Notes: a model not told the origin generated them from the sequence alone. Counted from the first letter of the stretch, positions 1 through 8,672 are shown. The stretch is DNA of 64,000 nt from Oceanospirillum sp048265165 (GCF_048265165.1 NZ_JBLXCD010000003.1:310001-374000), one strand, 5' to 3'. Program-made: numbers and translations.

Positions 1-482
1 GTCTGGCCTAGGTTGCCGGAACGGGAGATACTGGAGATATTAATAATAACCCCCTGAATATCACGCTCAATCATTTGGCATGCAGCTTCACGGGCACACA
101 GAAATACACCCGTCAGATTTACATCAATCACCTGCTGCCACTGCTCAAGACTCATCTTCTGCTGAACCTGACCCTCTTTCGCTTTGATAAACAAGCCATC
201 ACGTGTGATACCTGCATTATTAACCAGAACATCCAGACGGCCGAATTCAGTTGCGATTTTATTAAAAGTTGCTTCTACTTCAGCTTCCTGAGCAACATTC
301 GCAATATAGGTTTTTGCATCAGAACCAGCTTCTTTTACCAAGCTGACTGTTTCATCCAGTTTTTCCTGGTTCAAATCAACCAATGCTAACTTAGCACCTT
401 TAGTCGCCAAACGCAGAGCCATCTGGCACCCCAGCCCTTGACCACCACCTGTAATTACAACAACTTTATCCTGTAAATCCAT
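1..482 (-). CDS. FabG-like short-chain dehydrogenase/reductase (C-terminus cut by window edge)
   Basis: NAD(P)H-dependent short-chain reductase of the FabG/PhaB type, probably reducing a 3-oxoacyl-ACP or acetoacetyl-CoA. Only the N-terminal 160 residues are inside the window. The Rossmann fold shows TGGGQGLG near residues 11-18 (the family TGxxxGxG motif), then NNAG near residue 87 and the start of the catalytic Ser region (INISSIS). The YxxxK motif lies off the window. The ATG at 482 follows a good ribosome binding site (AGGGGGT). Whether the substrate is ACP- or CoA-bound cannot be decided from this part; the missing left neighbour would help. Confidence 0.9.
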   Translation of the reverse strand, partial: MDLQDKVVVITGGGQGLGCQMALRLATKGAKLALVDLNQEKLDETVSLVKEAGSDAKTYIANVAQEAEVEATFNKIATEFGRLDVLVNNAGITRDGLFIKAKEGQVQQKMSLEQWQQVIDVNLTGVFLCAREAACQMIERDIQGVIINISSISRSGNLGQ

Positions 483-704
483 CACGACCCCCTAGGCTTC
501 TTACATGGCATCATCGCCACTTATATTAAGGTTGAATACTTTTTTATGATTTTGTGCATCGCAATATAACTTATTTTTTTTAAGTTGCGAACCCTGTTTT
601 TCGCATCTGCAACACAAAAAAGAAAGTGAGGAGGCCGATTGCACAGGATTGAAATCCTCATTCTCTATCCCAATATCTGAGTTCAGACAATCAGGAAACG
701 ACTT

Positions 705-1199
705 ATGAATAAATTTTTGCTCTTATTTATCGCAGTGCCCCTAATCGAAATGGTTGTTCTGATTAAGGTTGGACAACAGATCGGAGCACTTTCTACTATT
801 GCGCTGGTCGTACTGACTGCGATCATCGGTATTGCTCTTCTCAAACAGCAGGGCATAGCGATGCTTAACCGGGCTAACTGGAAAATCAATCAGGGGCAAA
901 TTCCTGCCAGAGAAATGGCTGAAGGCATTGTTCTGGCAGCGGGGGGAGCATTGCTTTTAACACCTGGTTTCGTTACCGACGCTCTGGGTTTTATCTGTAT
1001 TTTGCCGGGTAGCCGTCATTTTCTTTTAAACCAGGTCTTGAAAAATATCAGCATTAGCCCTATCCATCAGACACATGAACAAACCCATTGGCATGATGCT
1101 CAAAGCAGCCAGAGGGATACGTATCACCAAAACACTCAGCAAGAGAACAAAAAAGACTCTGGTGATGTGCTTGAAGGTGATTACGAAAGGAAAAAATAA
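705..1199 (+). CDS. fxsA: FxsA family membrane protein
   Basis: Small inner membrane protein of the FxsA (YtzA) family, 164 residues. In E. coli FxsA overproduction relieves exclusion of phage T7 by the F plasmid; its normal role is unclear. The family core is visible: hydrophobic helices at about residues 3-20, 27-46 and 75-105, with the conserved stretch LLLTPGFVTDALG near residues 83-95. The C-terminal ~50 residues are polar and rich in His, Gln and Lys, as is common and variable in the family. A ribosome binding site (AGGAAA) precedes the ATG. It lies just upstream of groES, but the heat-shock promoter sits between them, so it is probably a separate transcript. Confidence 0.92.
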   Translation: MNKFLLLFIAVPLIEMVVLIKVGQQIGALSTIALVVLTAIIGIALLKQQGIAMLNRANWKINQGQIPAREMAEGIVLAAGGALLLTPGFVTDALGFICILPGSRHFLLNQVLKNISISPIHQTHEQTHWHDAQSSQRDTYHQNTQQENKKDSGDVLEGDYERKK

Positions 1200-1212
1200 T
1201 TTTCCTAAGCCA

Positions 1213-1239
1213 TTGAATTGAAAAAGCATGTCCCCATTA
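1213..1239 (+). promoter_or_regulatory. Putative sigma32 (heat-shock) promoter of groESL
   Basis: TTGAA at 1213-1217 and CCCCATTA at 1232-1239 are separated by 14 nt. This closely matches the RpoH consensus (CTTGAA, 13-15 nt, CCCCATnT) and the arrangement of the E. coli groE promoter. It lies about 104 nt upstream of the groES start. No CIRCE inverted repeat is visible, which points to RpoH rather than HrcA control. Confidence 0.75.
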
Positions 1240-1342
1240 AAAGGGCATAGCTTTGAGCCCTTAGGGGCAAAACCAAAACATCCGGTTATACCGGAACTTT
1301 AAAGATTGAATATTAACGATCTTTTTTAGGAGTGATTTGAGA

Positions 1343-1633
1343 ATGAAAATCCGTCCTTTGCATGACCGCGTAGTAATCCGCCGCAAAGAAGAAGAAACCA
1401 CCACAGCAAGTGGTATTGTTCTGCCAGGCTCTGCTGCAGAGAAGCCTAATCAAGGTGAAGTAGTAGCAGTCGGTCAGGGTCGCGTTCTTAATAACGGCGA
1501 GCTTCAGGCTGTGAGCGTTAAAGAAGGTGACACCGTTCTGTTTGGTCCTTATGCCAGCAACACTGTAAAAATTGATGGTGAAGAATTGCTGATCATGAGC
1601 GAAAGCGAAATCTATGCTGTCTTAGAAAGCTAA
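1343..1633 (+). CDS. groES: Co-chaperonin GroES
   Basis: The 10-kDa co-chaperonin, 96 residues. It forms the heptameric lid of the GroEL folding chamber in the cytoplasm. The N-terminus MKIRPLHDRVVIRR and the mobile loop region (EEETTTASGIVLPG, residues 17-30) are typical. I place the start at the ATG at 1343, not at the in-frame TTG at 1337, because the ribosome binding site AGGAG at 1328-1332 is correctly spaced for it and family members begin with MKIRPL. It is followed 61 nt later by groEL in the usual bicistronic operon, with a sigma32-type promoter upstream. Confidence 0.98.
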   Translation: MKIRPLHDRVVIRRKEEETTTASGIVLPGSAAEKPNQGEVVAVGQGRVLNNGELQAVSVKEGDTVLFGPYASNTVKIDGEELLIMSESEIYAVLES

Positions 1634-1694
1634 TTCAGCTCGACGCATTTGTACTTATCAACAGACAACAATTTACTGAACAGGATTTTTCAAA

Positions 1695-3344
1695 ATGGCT
1701 AAAGAAGTATTATTTGGTACTGATGCACGTCAGCGCATGCTGGAAGGCGTAAACGTACTGGCTGACGCGGTTAAAGCAACCTTAGGCCCTAAAGGTCGTA
1801 ACGTGGTTCTGGAGAAGTCTTTTGGTGCTCCGACCATTACGAAAGATGGTGTTTCCGTTGCCAAAGAGATCGAGCTGAAAGATAAGTTCGAAAATATGGG
1901 CGCACAAATGGTTAAAGAAGTTGCGTCAAAGGCAAATGATGTAGCTGGTGACGGCACAACGACTGCAACCGTTCTGGCGCAGTCTATCGTTACTGAAGGT
2001 CTGAAGTCTGTTGCTGCCGGCATGAACCCAATGGATCTGAAGCGTGGTATCGACAAAGCGACTCAAGCTGTTGTTGCTGAACTGAAAGAACTATCTGTTC
2101 CTTGCGCTGACAATAAAGCGATTGCACAGGTTGGTACCATCTCTGCAAACTCCGACGCCACTGTAGGTGACATTATCGCTGAAGCGATGGCTAAAGTGGG
2201 CAAAGAAGGCGTTATCACTGTTGACGAAGGTCGCGGCTTTGATGATGAGCTGGAAGTTGTTGAAGGTATGCAGTTCGACCGTGGATACCTGTCGCCTTAC
2301 TTTGTAAACAACCAAGAGAAAATGGCCGTTGAGCTGGATGACCCTCTACTGCTGCTGGTTGACAAGAAAATTTCTAACATCCGTGAGTTGTTGCCGGTTC
2401 TGGAAGCCACTGCGAAAGCAGGCAAGCCACTGGTTATCATCGCTGAAGATATCGAAGGCGAAGCACTGGCGACTCTGGTTGTTAACTCTATGCGCGGTAT
2501 CGTAAAAGTTGCTGCTACTAAAGCCCCTGGCTTTGGTGATCGCCGCAAAGCGATGCTGGAAGATATAGCTATTCTAACCGGCGGTACTGTCATTTCAGAA
2601 GAAGTTGGCCTGAGCCTGGAAGCAGCTACTCTTGAGAATCTGGGTAGCGCGAAGCGCATCACCATGAGCAAAGAGAACACCACTATTATTGATGGTGTTG
2701 GTGAAGCATCAGCGATTGAAGCCCGTGTTACTCAGATCCGTGCTCAGATCGAAGAAACCACATCTGATTACGATAAAGAGAAGCTTCAGGAACGTGTTGC
2801 CAAGCTGGCAGGCGGCGTAGCCGTTATTAAAGTTGGCGCTGGTTCCGAAATGGAAATGAAAGAGAAGAAAGACCGCGTTGAAGATGCTCTGCACGCAACC
2901 CGTGCTGCAGTGGAAGAAGGCGTGGTACCTGGTGGTGGTGTAGCTCTGATCCGTGCTCTGGCAAAAGTTAAAGAGATTCAGGGTGATAACCACGATCAGA
3001 ACGTTGGTATCGAACTGGCTTTCCGCGCCATGGAAGCACCTCTGCGCCAGATTGTAACTAATGCCGGTGAAGAAGGCTCCGTTGTTGTCGCTAACGTTCG
3101 TGCGGGCGAAGGCAACTATGGCTACAACGCAGCATCCGGTGAATACGGTGATATGATCGAAATGGGTATTCTTGACCCAGCGAAAGTAACCCGTTCTTCT
3201 CTACAGGCTGCAGCTTCTGTTGCAGGTCTGATGATCACTACTGAAGCGATGGTAGCTGATGCACCAGAAGAGAAAGGTGCCGCTGGTGGTATGCCTGATA
3301 TGGGCGGCATGGGCGGTATGGGTGGCATGGGCGGTATGATGTGA
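1695..3344 (+). CDS. groEL: Chaperonin GroEL (60 kDa)
   Basis: Group I chaperonin, 549 residues, a tetradecameric ATP-driven protein folding machine. The equatorial nucleotide site shows TLGPKGRNV (residues 29-37) and GDGTTT (residues 85-90, with the catalytic Asp at 86). The C-terminus ends in the characteristic Gly-Gly-Met repeats. Length and alignment are full, without breaks. It is cotranscribed with groES and followed by a rho-independent terminator. Only one groESL copy is seen here. Confidence 0.99.
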   Translation: MAKEVLFGTDARQRMLEGVNVLADAVKATLGPKGRNVVLEKSFGAPTITKDGVSVAKEIELKDKFENMGAQMVKEVASKANDVAGDGTTTATVLAQSIVTEGLKSVAAGMNPMDLKRGIDKATQAVVAELKELSVPCADNKAIAQVGTISANSDATVGDIIAEAMAKVGKEGVITVDEGRGFDDELEVVEGMQFDRGYLSPYFVNNQEKMAVELDDPLLLLVDKKISNIRELLPVLEATAKAGKPLVIIAEDIEGEALATLVVNSMRGIVKVAATKAPGFGDRRKAMLEDIAILTGGTVISEEVGLSLEAATLENLGSAKRITMSKENTTIIDGVGEASAIEARVTQIRAQIEETTSDYDKEKLQERVAKLAGGVAVIKVGAGSEMEMKEKKDRVEDALHATRAAVEEGVVPGGGVALIRALAKVKEIQGDNHDQNVGIELAFRAMEAPLRQIVTNAGEEGSVVVANVRAGEGNYGYNAASGEYGDMIEMGILDPAKVTRSSLQAAASVAGLMITTEAMVADAPEEKGAAGGMPDMGGMGGMGGMGGMM

Positions 3345-3401
3345 TCATCAGCCCTGCCATCGGGAACAGCGCCTCTGTTAGGCGCTGATCTCTGATACCA
3401 T

Positions 3402-3445
3402 AAGCCTCGCTGAATGCTTTAACCGGCAGCAGCGGGGCTTTTTTT
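3402..3445 (+). terminator. Rho-independent terminator after groEL
   Basis: Inverted repeat AAGCCTCGCTG (3402-3412) and CAGCGGGGCTT (3430-3440), an 11-bp stem with one G-T pair and a 17-nt loop, followed directly by a T-run. Confidence 0.85.
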
Positions 3446-3573
3446 CGCCTGTTGTTTTTCAGCCTGCAACGCCAATCCGTTTACGGTATCCTTGCCCGCT
3501 TCAGATTAGCGGCTCAGCACTCAATATACGCTTGGTATAATCTCTTCAAATTTAGCGCTTTTACGGATCACTT

Positions 3574-4314
3574 ATGCTCGAAAAAATCCGCATTGTTTTA
3601 GTAAACACTTATCACCCTGGCAACATCGGCTCCGCTGCACGGGCGATGAAGGTGATGGGACTGGATCGCCTTTATCTGGTTTCCCCAAATCAGTTCCCCC
3701 ATGAAGACGCCAATACCATGGCTGCCGGTGCCGAAGATATTCTGGACAAGATTGTGCTCTGCGAAACGCTGGAAGACGCTGTCGGAGACTGTGAGCATGT
3801 GATTGCCACCAGTGCCCGCCCGCGCTCCCATCAGGTTCCTGCGATGACGCCGCCTGAATGTGCTCTCTTTGCCCACCAGACACAGACTACTGAAGAAGTT
3901 GCAATTGTCTTTGGCCGAGAGCGTAGTGGCCTGACAACAGAAGAATATGAACTGTGTAACAAGCATGTCTTTATTCCGGCGAACCCGGACTATTCGATTC
4001 TGAATATGGCTTCTGCTGTTCAGATTATCGCTTATGAGCTGTACCAGAAAAGTCTGACTCACTTTGAGCCAGTGAAAAAAGAGATTGAGCGACCCAGTGC
4101 CAAAGAAATGCAGTTTTTTCTGCAGCGCATGGAAGAGTGTCTGGATGACGCAGGTTATTTTAAAGGTAAACCAAAAGATGTCACCTTGGGGAAATTGCGG
4201 GCTTACTTTCAGCGCAGTCTACCGGAAAAGGCAGAACTTAGCCTACTGCAGGGAATACTGACCCGCCTAGAGTCAGAGGAAGATTGGCAGAGCCGACAAC
4301 AGATAAAATCATAG
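3574..4314 (+). CDS. trmJ: tRNA (Cm32/Um32) 2'-O-methyltransferase TrmJ
   Basis: SPOUT-class (TrmH family) RNA methyltransferase, 246 residues. TrmJ uses S-adenosylmethionine to methylate the ribose of nucleotide 32 in the anticodon loop of tRNAs. The N-terminal motif NTYHPGNIGSAARAMK, the FGRERSGLT motif and the C-terminal knot motif ILNMASAVQIIAYELY are all present. The C-terminal ~80 residues form the dimerisation extension of TrmJ, which other TrmH members lack. In E. coli trmJ sits upstream of the isc operon; here it faces a convergent chemoreceptor gene and no isc genes are nearby. Confidence 0.95.
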   Translation: MLEKIRIVLVNTYHPGNIGSAARAMKVMGLDRLYLVSPNQFPHEDANTMAAGAEDILDKIVLCETLEDAVGDCEHVIATSARPRSHQVPAMTPPECALFAHQTQTTEEVAIVFGRERSGLTTEEYELCNKHVFIPANPDYSILNMASAVQIIAYELYQKSLTHFEPVKKEIERPSAKEMQFFLQRMEECLDDAGYFKGKPKDVTLGKLRAYFQRSLPEKAELSLLQGILTRLESEEDWQSRQQIKS

Positions 4315-4317
4315 ATG

Positions 4318-4353
4318 AAAAAAGCATCCGGCAAGCCTTTCAGCTGGCCGGAT
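4318..4353 (-). terminator. Terminator at the end of the Cache chemoreceptor gene
   Basis: ATCCGGC (4326-4332) pairs with GCCGGAT (4347-4353); an inner AGC/GCT pairing extends it. On the minus strand the hairpin is followed by a T6 tract (A-run 4318-4323). A second perfect 8-bp hairpin (4358-4365 with 4372-4379) lies just beside it without a T-run. Confidence 0.7.
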
Positions 4354-4394
4354 ACTTTCAAAGAAACAGCCTTCTTTGATCAGTAGCCTGAAAT

Positions 4395-6032
4395 TTAGTT
4401 AACTTTAAAACGGTTAATCAGGTGGATCATATCCTGAGACACCTGCATCAGATTCTGGCTGGCTGACGCCATCTGAGCAGACTCATTACTGACATCCATA
4501 GTCAGATCCCGTAAGCTGACTACATTGTTATTGATGCCCGATACGGCTGTGGATTGCTCTTCTGACGCCGCGGCAATCTCTTGGTTCATACGCTGAATCG
4601 AGGCAACTTCCCGTGTAATATTGCCCAGCGCCTGCCCCGCGGATGCAGATGTTTCAGCTGCAATGCCTGCTTTCTCAGCACCATCACTCATGACCGATAC
4701 GGCTTGCTCAGCTGCTGCCTGCAGCTTCTCAACAATGGTTTGAATCTCAGCCGTCGACTCCTGAGTACGTTGAGACAAAGTACGCACCTCATCAGCAACA
4801 ACCGCAAAACCACGGCCAGCTTCACCGGCACGAGCCGCTTCAATGGCCGCATTCAGTGCCAGCAGGTTAGTCTGCTCAGCAATACCACGGATCACTTCCA
4901 GAACCGTATCCACATTACGACTGTCCTCTGCCAGGCGCGAGATCACACTACTGGCCTCCTGAATAGCAGAGGAGAGTTGCTCCGCTTCAGCAATATTCTG
5001 ACGTATAATCTCCTGACTCTGCTCCGACTCCCTACTCGCCTGAATCGTCGATTCATTGGCTTGAACCGTGCGTTCGGTCACCTCTTCAACACTGGCCAGC
5101 ATCTGCATCATAGCACTTGCCAACTGTTCTGAATCCTGCTTCTGCTGATACACACTACCATCAACACTCTGAGTCGACGCCACCATTTGCGAGGCCGAAC
5201 TTGCCAGCCGTTCTGCTGACCCACTGACATCACGCATAATGCCCTGCAGCGACGCCACAAAATGATTAAAGTAACGTGCCAGTGCTACCAGCTCCACAGA
5301 ACCGGTTTCCTCGAGACGCTGGGTGAGATCTCCCTCTCCCTGTGACAGGCCCCGCATCGCTTTTACCGTTCGATTCAGAGGGGTTGTAATACTGCGGATA
5401 AAGAACACCAGAATAACCGATAAACCAACCAGAATAATCACACCATTGAAGATAGACATTAGCTCAGAAGCAGCAATATCCGCCTGTAGTGCATCCATAT
5501 TCAGACCACTTCCAATGGTCCATTGCCATGGAGCAAAATAATCAGCGTAGCTGGTTTTGGGGTCTAGCTGTTCTTTGTTCTCACTACCTGGCCATTGATA
5601 ATCAACAAAACCGCCGCCGCTTTTTGCCTGAGCATAAAGCTCCTTAACGAAAGGCTTACCATTCGGGTCTTTCAGACCCATGATATTTTTACCGACTAGG
5701 GCTTCAACTCCGCTGGCCAGTTGAACACCCTCGCTGTCACCCACAAAAAGATAGTTACCGTTATCAAAGCGCATAGCTGTAACAGCAGCCAGTGCCTGAC
5801 GCTTGGCTTCTGCCTCTGACAGCGTACCTTCCTGACTAAGCTGGTAGTAATGATCAATGACGCCCACTCCGCTTTCAACCAGAAGTGATACTCCTTTCTC
5901 ATAGCTATCACGCAGGTGATCACGCATTTTCGATGCATCCAACAAGGTGTTGATCACCAGCCCTAAAGCAAACAAACCCAGTATCATCCAAGCGCGAGTC
6001 GCAATGGATATTCTTGATAAACTGGTTTCCAT
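4395..6032 (-). CDS. Methyl-accepting chemotaxis protein with single Cache domain
   Basis: Transmembrane chemoreceptor, 545 residues, signalling to CheA/CheW. TM1 lies at about residues 13-30. The periplasmic part (33-185) looks like a single Cache (sCache_2) small-molecule sensor, with the family marks NGNYLFV (91-97), KDPNGKPFV and PWQWTIGSGL. TM2 is about 193-212, then a HAMP domain and the methyl-accepting coiled coil. The hairpin-tip signature EQTNLLALNAAIEAARAGE is intact. A ribosome binding site (GAGGGA) precedes the ATG. It lies 34 nt downstream of the small gene at 6067-6312 and is probably the last gene of the NHL unit. The ligand cannot be read; Cache receptors of this kind often bind small organic acids. 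Confidence 0.95.
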   Translation of the reverse strand: METSLSRISIATRAWMILGLFALGLVINTLLDASKMRDHLRDSYEKGVSLLVESGVGVIDHYYQLSQEGTLSEAEAKRQALAAVTAMRFDNGNYLFVGDSEGVQLASGVEALVGKNIMGLKDPNGKPFVKELYAQAKSGGGFVDYQWPGSENKEQLDPKTSYADYFAPWQWTIGSGLNMDALQADIAASELMSIFNGVIILVGLSVILVFFIRSITTPLNRTVKAMRGLSQGEGDLTQRLEETGSVELVALARYFNHFVASLQGIMRDVSGSAERLASSASQMVASTQSVDGSVYQQKQDSEQLASAMMQMLASVEEVTERTVQANESTIQASRESEQSQEIIRQNIAEAEQLSSAIQEASSVISRLAEDSRNVDTVLEVIRGIAEQTNLLALNAAIEAARAGEAGRGFAVVADEVRTLSQRTQESTAEIQTIVEKLQAAAEQAVSVMSDGAEKAGIAAETSASAGQALGNITREVASIQRMNQEIAAASEEQSTAVSGINNNVVSLRDLTMDVSNESAQMASASQNLMQVSQDMIHLINRFKVN

Positions 6033-6066
6033 GATGTTCCCTCTAATCCTTGCCCAAGGCGTTTAC

Positions 6067-6312
6067 CTAAGGCCCTGTAATACACTTTCCGGCCAGAAGT
6101 TTATGGTGTTTTTCCTGTAACCGGTTCAGTTGTTCAACAGCAACGTCCCGATCCACATTCGGTTCAGTAGCTGTTTCCCGGATGACATCCCTGATGGTTT
6201 CAAGCAACTCCTCTGAGTCTGCTTTGGAAACAACGCCCATGCTGCCCCCCTGTTGCTCAAACTGCTGCCTGTCCTTCCTTCGTTTGGCCGCCGCCCTGGT
6301 AAAAACACTCAC
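6067..6312 (-). CDS. Unknown 81-residue protein translationally coupled to the NHL gene
   Basis: I do not recognise this protein. It starts with GTG at 6312, overlapping the TGA stop of the NHL gene in a GTGA arrangement, with AGGAG seven bases upstream inside the NHL gene. This strongly suggests coupled translation. The first ~20 residues are basic (RAAAKRRKDRQQ), then comes a predicted amphipathic helical region rich in Glu, Asp and Arg. There is no signal peptide or membrane segment, so it should be cytoplasmic. It could be a partner of the NHL protein or of the following chemoreceptor. The overlap and the good ribosome binding site are the main reasons to believe it is real. Confidence 0.7.
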   Translation of the reverse strand: MSVFTRAAAKRRKDRQQFEQQGGSMGVVSKADSEELLETIRDVIRETATEPNVDRDVAVEQLNRLQEKHHKLLAGKCITGP

Positions 6313-8387
6313 GCCTGATCTCCTGCATCAAAATGGTAAACATTGACCCGATTCAAGGCACAATCCGGCAAGTAAATCCGCCGATTACGAACATGCATCA
6401 GATAAGGCATCCATAGCTGACCTTTAGAACTATCCGCACCAAAAGCAGCAAAAGAAGACACACATTGATCATTCCGGTCGAAAACCTTCACCGCACGATT
6501 CACCAGGTCTGAAACAAAAAGATAACCCTGCTCAAACTCAACACTAGTAGGAAGCAGAAAGTGATCATCGTCGGTTCCATAACCTGGCTGACCAAAACGA
6601 CGAACCGGTCGCCCCTGTACATCGGTTACCTGAATCCTGTGGTTGAACTGATCAGATATATAACAAAGACCATCATCAGACACAGCAATATCAGAGGGCG
6701 TATGAAACTGATCGTCACCATCCCCCAGAATCCCAAAGGTATCTACCAGCCCAACGATTCCCAGCCTGTTGAGGCGCCAGCGCGCGATACGGTTATTACC
6801 GGAGTCCGCAATAAAAATATCCCGACTAACGGGATCAATGGCTAGCCCCTGAGGCTTATTCAGCTGCCACGGGAAATGCCCCTGAGAACCGAAAGCCGTA
6901 TAGGGAATTAACTCTTTGTAGAATGGATGGTATTGATAAATTGTGACAATTCCGCTGAGAAAATTGCTGACAACTAATAAGGGAATTTCAGGATCAAATT
7001 GCCCTGGGAAGGGATTAAGCGGTGTAAGAGAGGTAATCCCTAAAGAGCCAGGCAACAGAGGCATACTGGTTGAACGTAAACTGTTCGATTTTAAATTATC
7101 TGTGGATTGCAGCTGATAGTTTCCGGCATCGACAACCCAAAGACTCTCATCTTCAGCCGAATTCGATGACGGCATAAGCAGAGAAAGCCAGCTTCTTTGC
7201 CAGCGCTGCATCCACTCCATCTGCCAATTCAGTCCCATATTGAGCCAGGTTGGCATGCCAGGTATCTCCGTCAGCTTCAGCAATTTTTCCTGCTGCTGCT
7301 CCAGATGCCCTACTTGTTCCCGAGAAAACCAAGGCATCACTGTTGGAGATTGAGCCGCGGAAGCACTGCGCCCATCTGAAGCAATATCACCCGCAGCAGA
7401 GGTTGCAAAATGAAGCTGCCCCTTACTGTCACGTTCATCTCCAACCTGTACCAGCACATCAGGATAAATATCACGTCCATGCTGTACCCGTCTAAGATTA
7501 ACCTTGTGTAACTGCAAAGAAGCCAGAATCGGCTCGGTTACCAGAAACGTATTTTCCTGGGGAAACTCCGTTAGCTGAATTGGCGAAAAATAACCCGCTA
7601 AAGCCCCCTGAAAAACACCATTCTGGTTATAAACAGAAATCGCATTACTTTTGCCACCCGGAATCAGCACCTTACCTTGAATAATGGCAACATCCCGCGC
7701 CAGCTCAAGGCCATCAAGATAAGGTTTGCCTGTGGATGAAAAAACAACGCCCTTACCCTGCCAGTCACAGCGAACAACGGTATTAAAACCGGTATTAGCG
7801 ATGTAAATACGCCCTTGCCGATCAACACTTAGCCCCTGGGGCCAAAGCAGCTCTACCGGTGTTTTATAGCCGGTAATCTGATGGATATCGTAGAGGTACT
7901 CTCCGTTATCACGAAATACAACTAAACGACTGACACCATCAGGCCCTTCAAAAAACTCATCGGCAACGCAAAGCTGACCCCGGTAATAAACAATGCCATT
8001 AGGGCCTTTCAGGTCAACGCTAGAGGTATCACCAAATGTTGAGATTGGAGTAATGGTATTTTCATCGTAAGAGAGGATATGAACCCGGAAATTGCCGATA
8101 TCAGTAACGTAGATATGGCGTTTCTCTGGGTGAGCCAAAAGCCGGAAAGGCATATTGAACTGCCTGTCACCACTACCGGTTGAACCGAAAGCCATCAAAA
8201 TGGTTTCAAGCTCAGCATCCATAACCAGTAACCGGTTGTGCGCGGTATCCGCCAGCCAAACTCTGCCAAAATGATCAACACAGCTGCCAACAGGTGTGTT
8301 CAGAGAGAGATGGCCCGCAATAGAAGCTGGCATGGAGGGTAAGACATGGTTCACACAGCCCAACTGAGCTTTATATTTAACTCCCAT
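6309..8387 (-). CDS. NHL-repeat double beta-propeller protein, cytoplasmic
   Basis: Protein of 692 residues built of NHL repeats; function unknown. Eleven blade motifs of the form hhhxDxxNxRhxhh can be read at about residues 43, 92, 139, 194, 240, 416, 470, 524, 575, 623 and 671, for example VWLADTAHNRLLVMD and IFIADSGNNRIARWR. They fall into two groups (35-290 and 415-690), separated by a ~120-residue linker with a Gln- and Trp-rich segment (355-405). I choose the ATG at 8387, not the in-frame ATG at 8543, because AAGGAG stands eight bases upstream and the extra 52 residues look unlike the rest. There is no signal peptide. NHL propellers bind proteins, RNA or carbohydrate, or carry lyase or peroxidase-like activity; the sequence does not decide between these. 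Confidence 0.85.
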   Translation of the reverse strand: MGVKYKAQLGCVNHVLPSMPASIAGHLSLNTPVGSCVDHFGRVWLADTAHNRLLVMDAELETILMAFGSTGSGDRQFNMPFRLLAHPEKRHIYVTDIGNFRVHILSYDENTITPISTFGDTSSVDLKGPNGIVYYRGQLCVADEFFEGPDGVSRLVVFRDNGEYLYDIHQITGYKTPVELLWPQGLSVDRQGRIYIANTGFNTVVRCDWQGKGVVFSSTGKPYLDGLELARDVAIIQGKVLIPGGKSNAISVYNQNGVFQGALAGYFSPIQLTEFPQENTFLVTEPILASLQLHKVNLRRVQHGRDIYPDVLVQVGDERDSKGQLHFATSAAGDIASDGRSASAAQSPTVMPWFSREQVGHLEQQQEKLLKLTEIPGMPTWLNMGLNWQMEWMQRWQRSWLSLLMPSSNSAEDESLWVVDAGNYQLQSTDNLKSNSLRSTSMPLLPGSLGITSLTPLNPFPGQFDPEIPLLVVSNFLSGIVTIYQYHPFYKELIPYTAFGSQGHFPWQLNKPQGLAIDPVSRDIFIADSGNNRIARWRLNRLGIVGLVDTFGILGDGDDQFHTPSDIAVSDDGLCYISDQFNHRIQVTDVQGRPVRRFGQPGYGTDDDHFLLPTSVEFEQGYLFVSDLVNRAVKVFDRNDQCVSSFAAFGADSSKGQLWMPYLMHVRNRRIYLPDCALNRVNVYHFDAGDQA

Positions 8388-8616
8388 CGGCCACACTCCT
8401 TGTCCGGCATTTATCTGATTATCAATAGGCTGTTGCACTGCAACGAATCTAAATGTAGTCCTCCGAAAGCAGTATGCCAACAATTTTTTAATGCTTATTG
8501 TAATGGTGTGACTCAATTCCAAAAATACTACAGGCCTCGCCATATCTGACTTATGGCTAGTCCATAGTAAAAAACATCTCGGGTATTCAAGCCTGCGATA
8601 TACTTTTCTGCAGACG

Positions 8617-8645
8617 AAAAAAAACCACCGCTAAGCGGTGGTTTT
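8617..8645. terminator. Bidirectional terminator downstream of rpsA
   Basis: Perfect palindrome AAAACCACCGCT (8621-8632) and AGCGGTGGTTTT (8634-8645), with A/T tracts on both sides. It sits 27 nt past the rpsA stop and would end transcription leftward. Confidence 0.85.
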
Positions 8646-8672
8646 CTGTGAAACCCAGCTAATCAGTAATGA

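Noticed and set aside
4581..5132. Rightward 183-residue frame
   Set aside because: Antisense to the chemoreceptor signalling domain.
8388..8543. N-terminal extension of the NHL protein to 8543
   Set aside because: The AAGGAG site fits the ATG at 8387, and the extra 52 residues do not resemble a signal peptide or an NHL blade.
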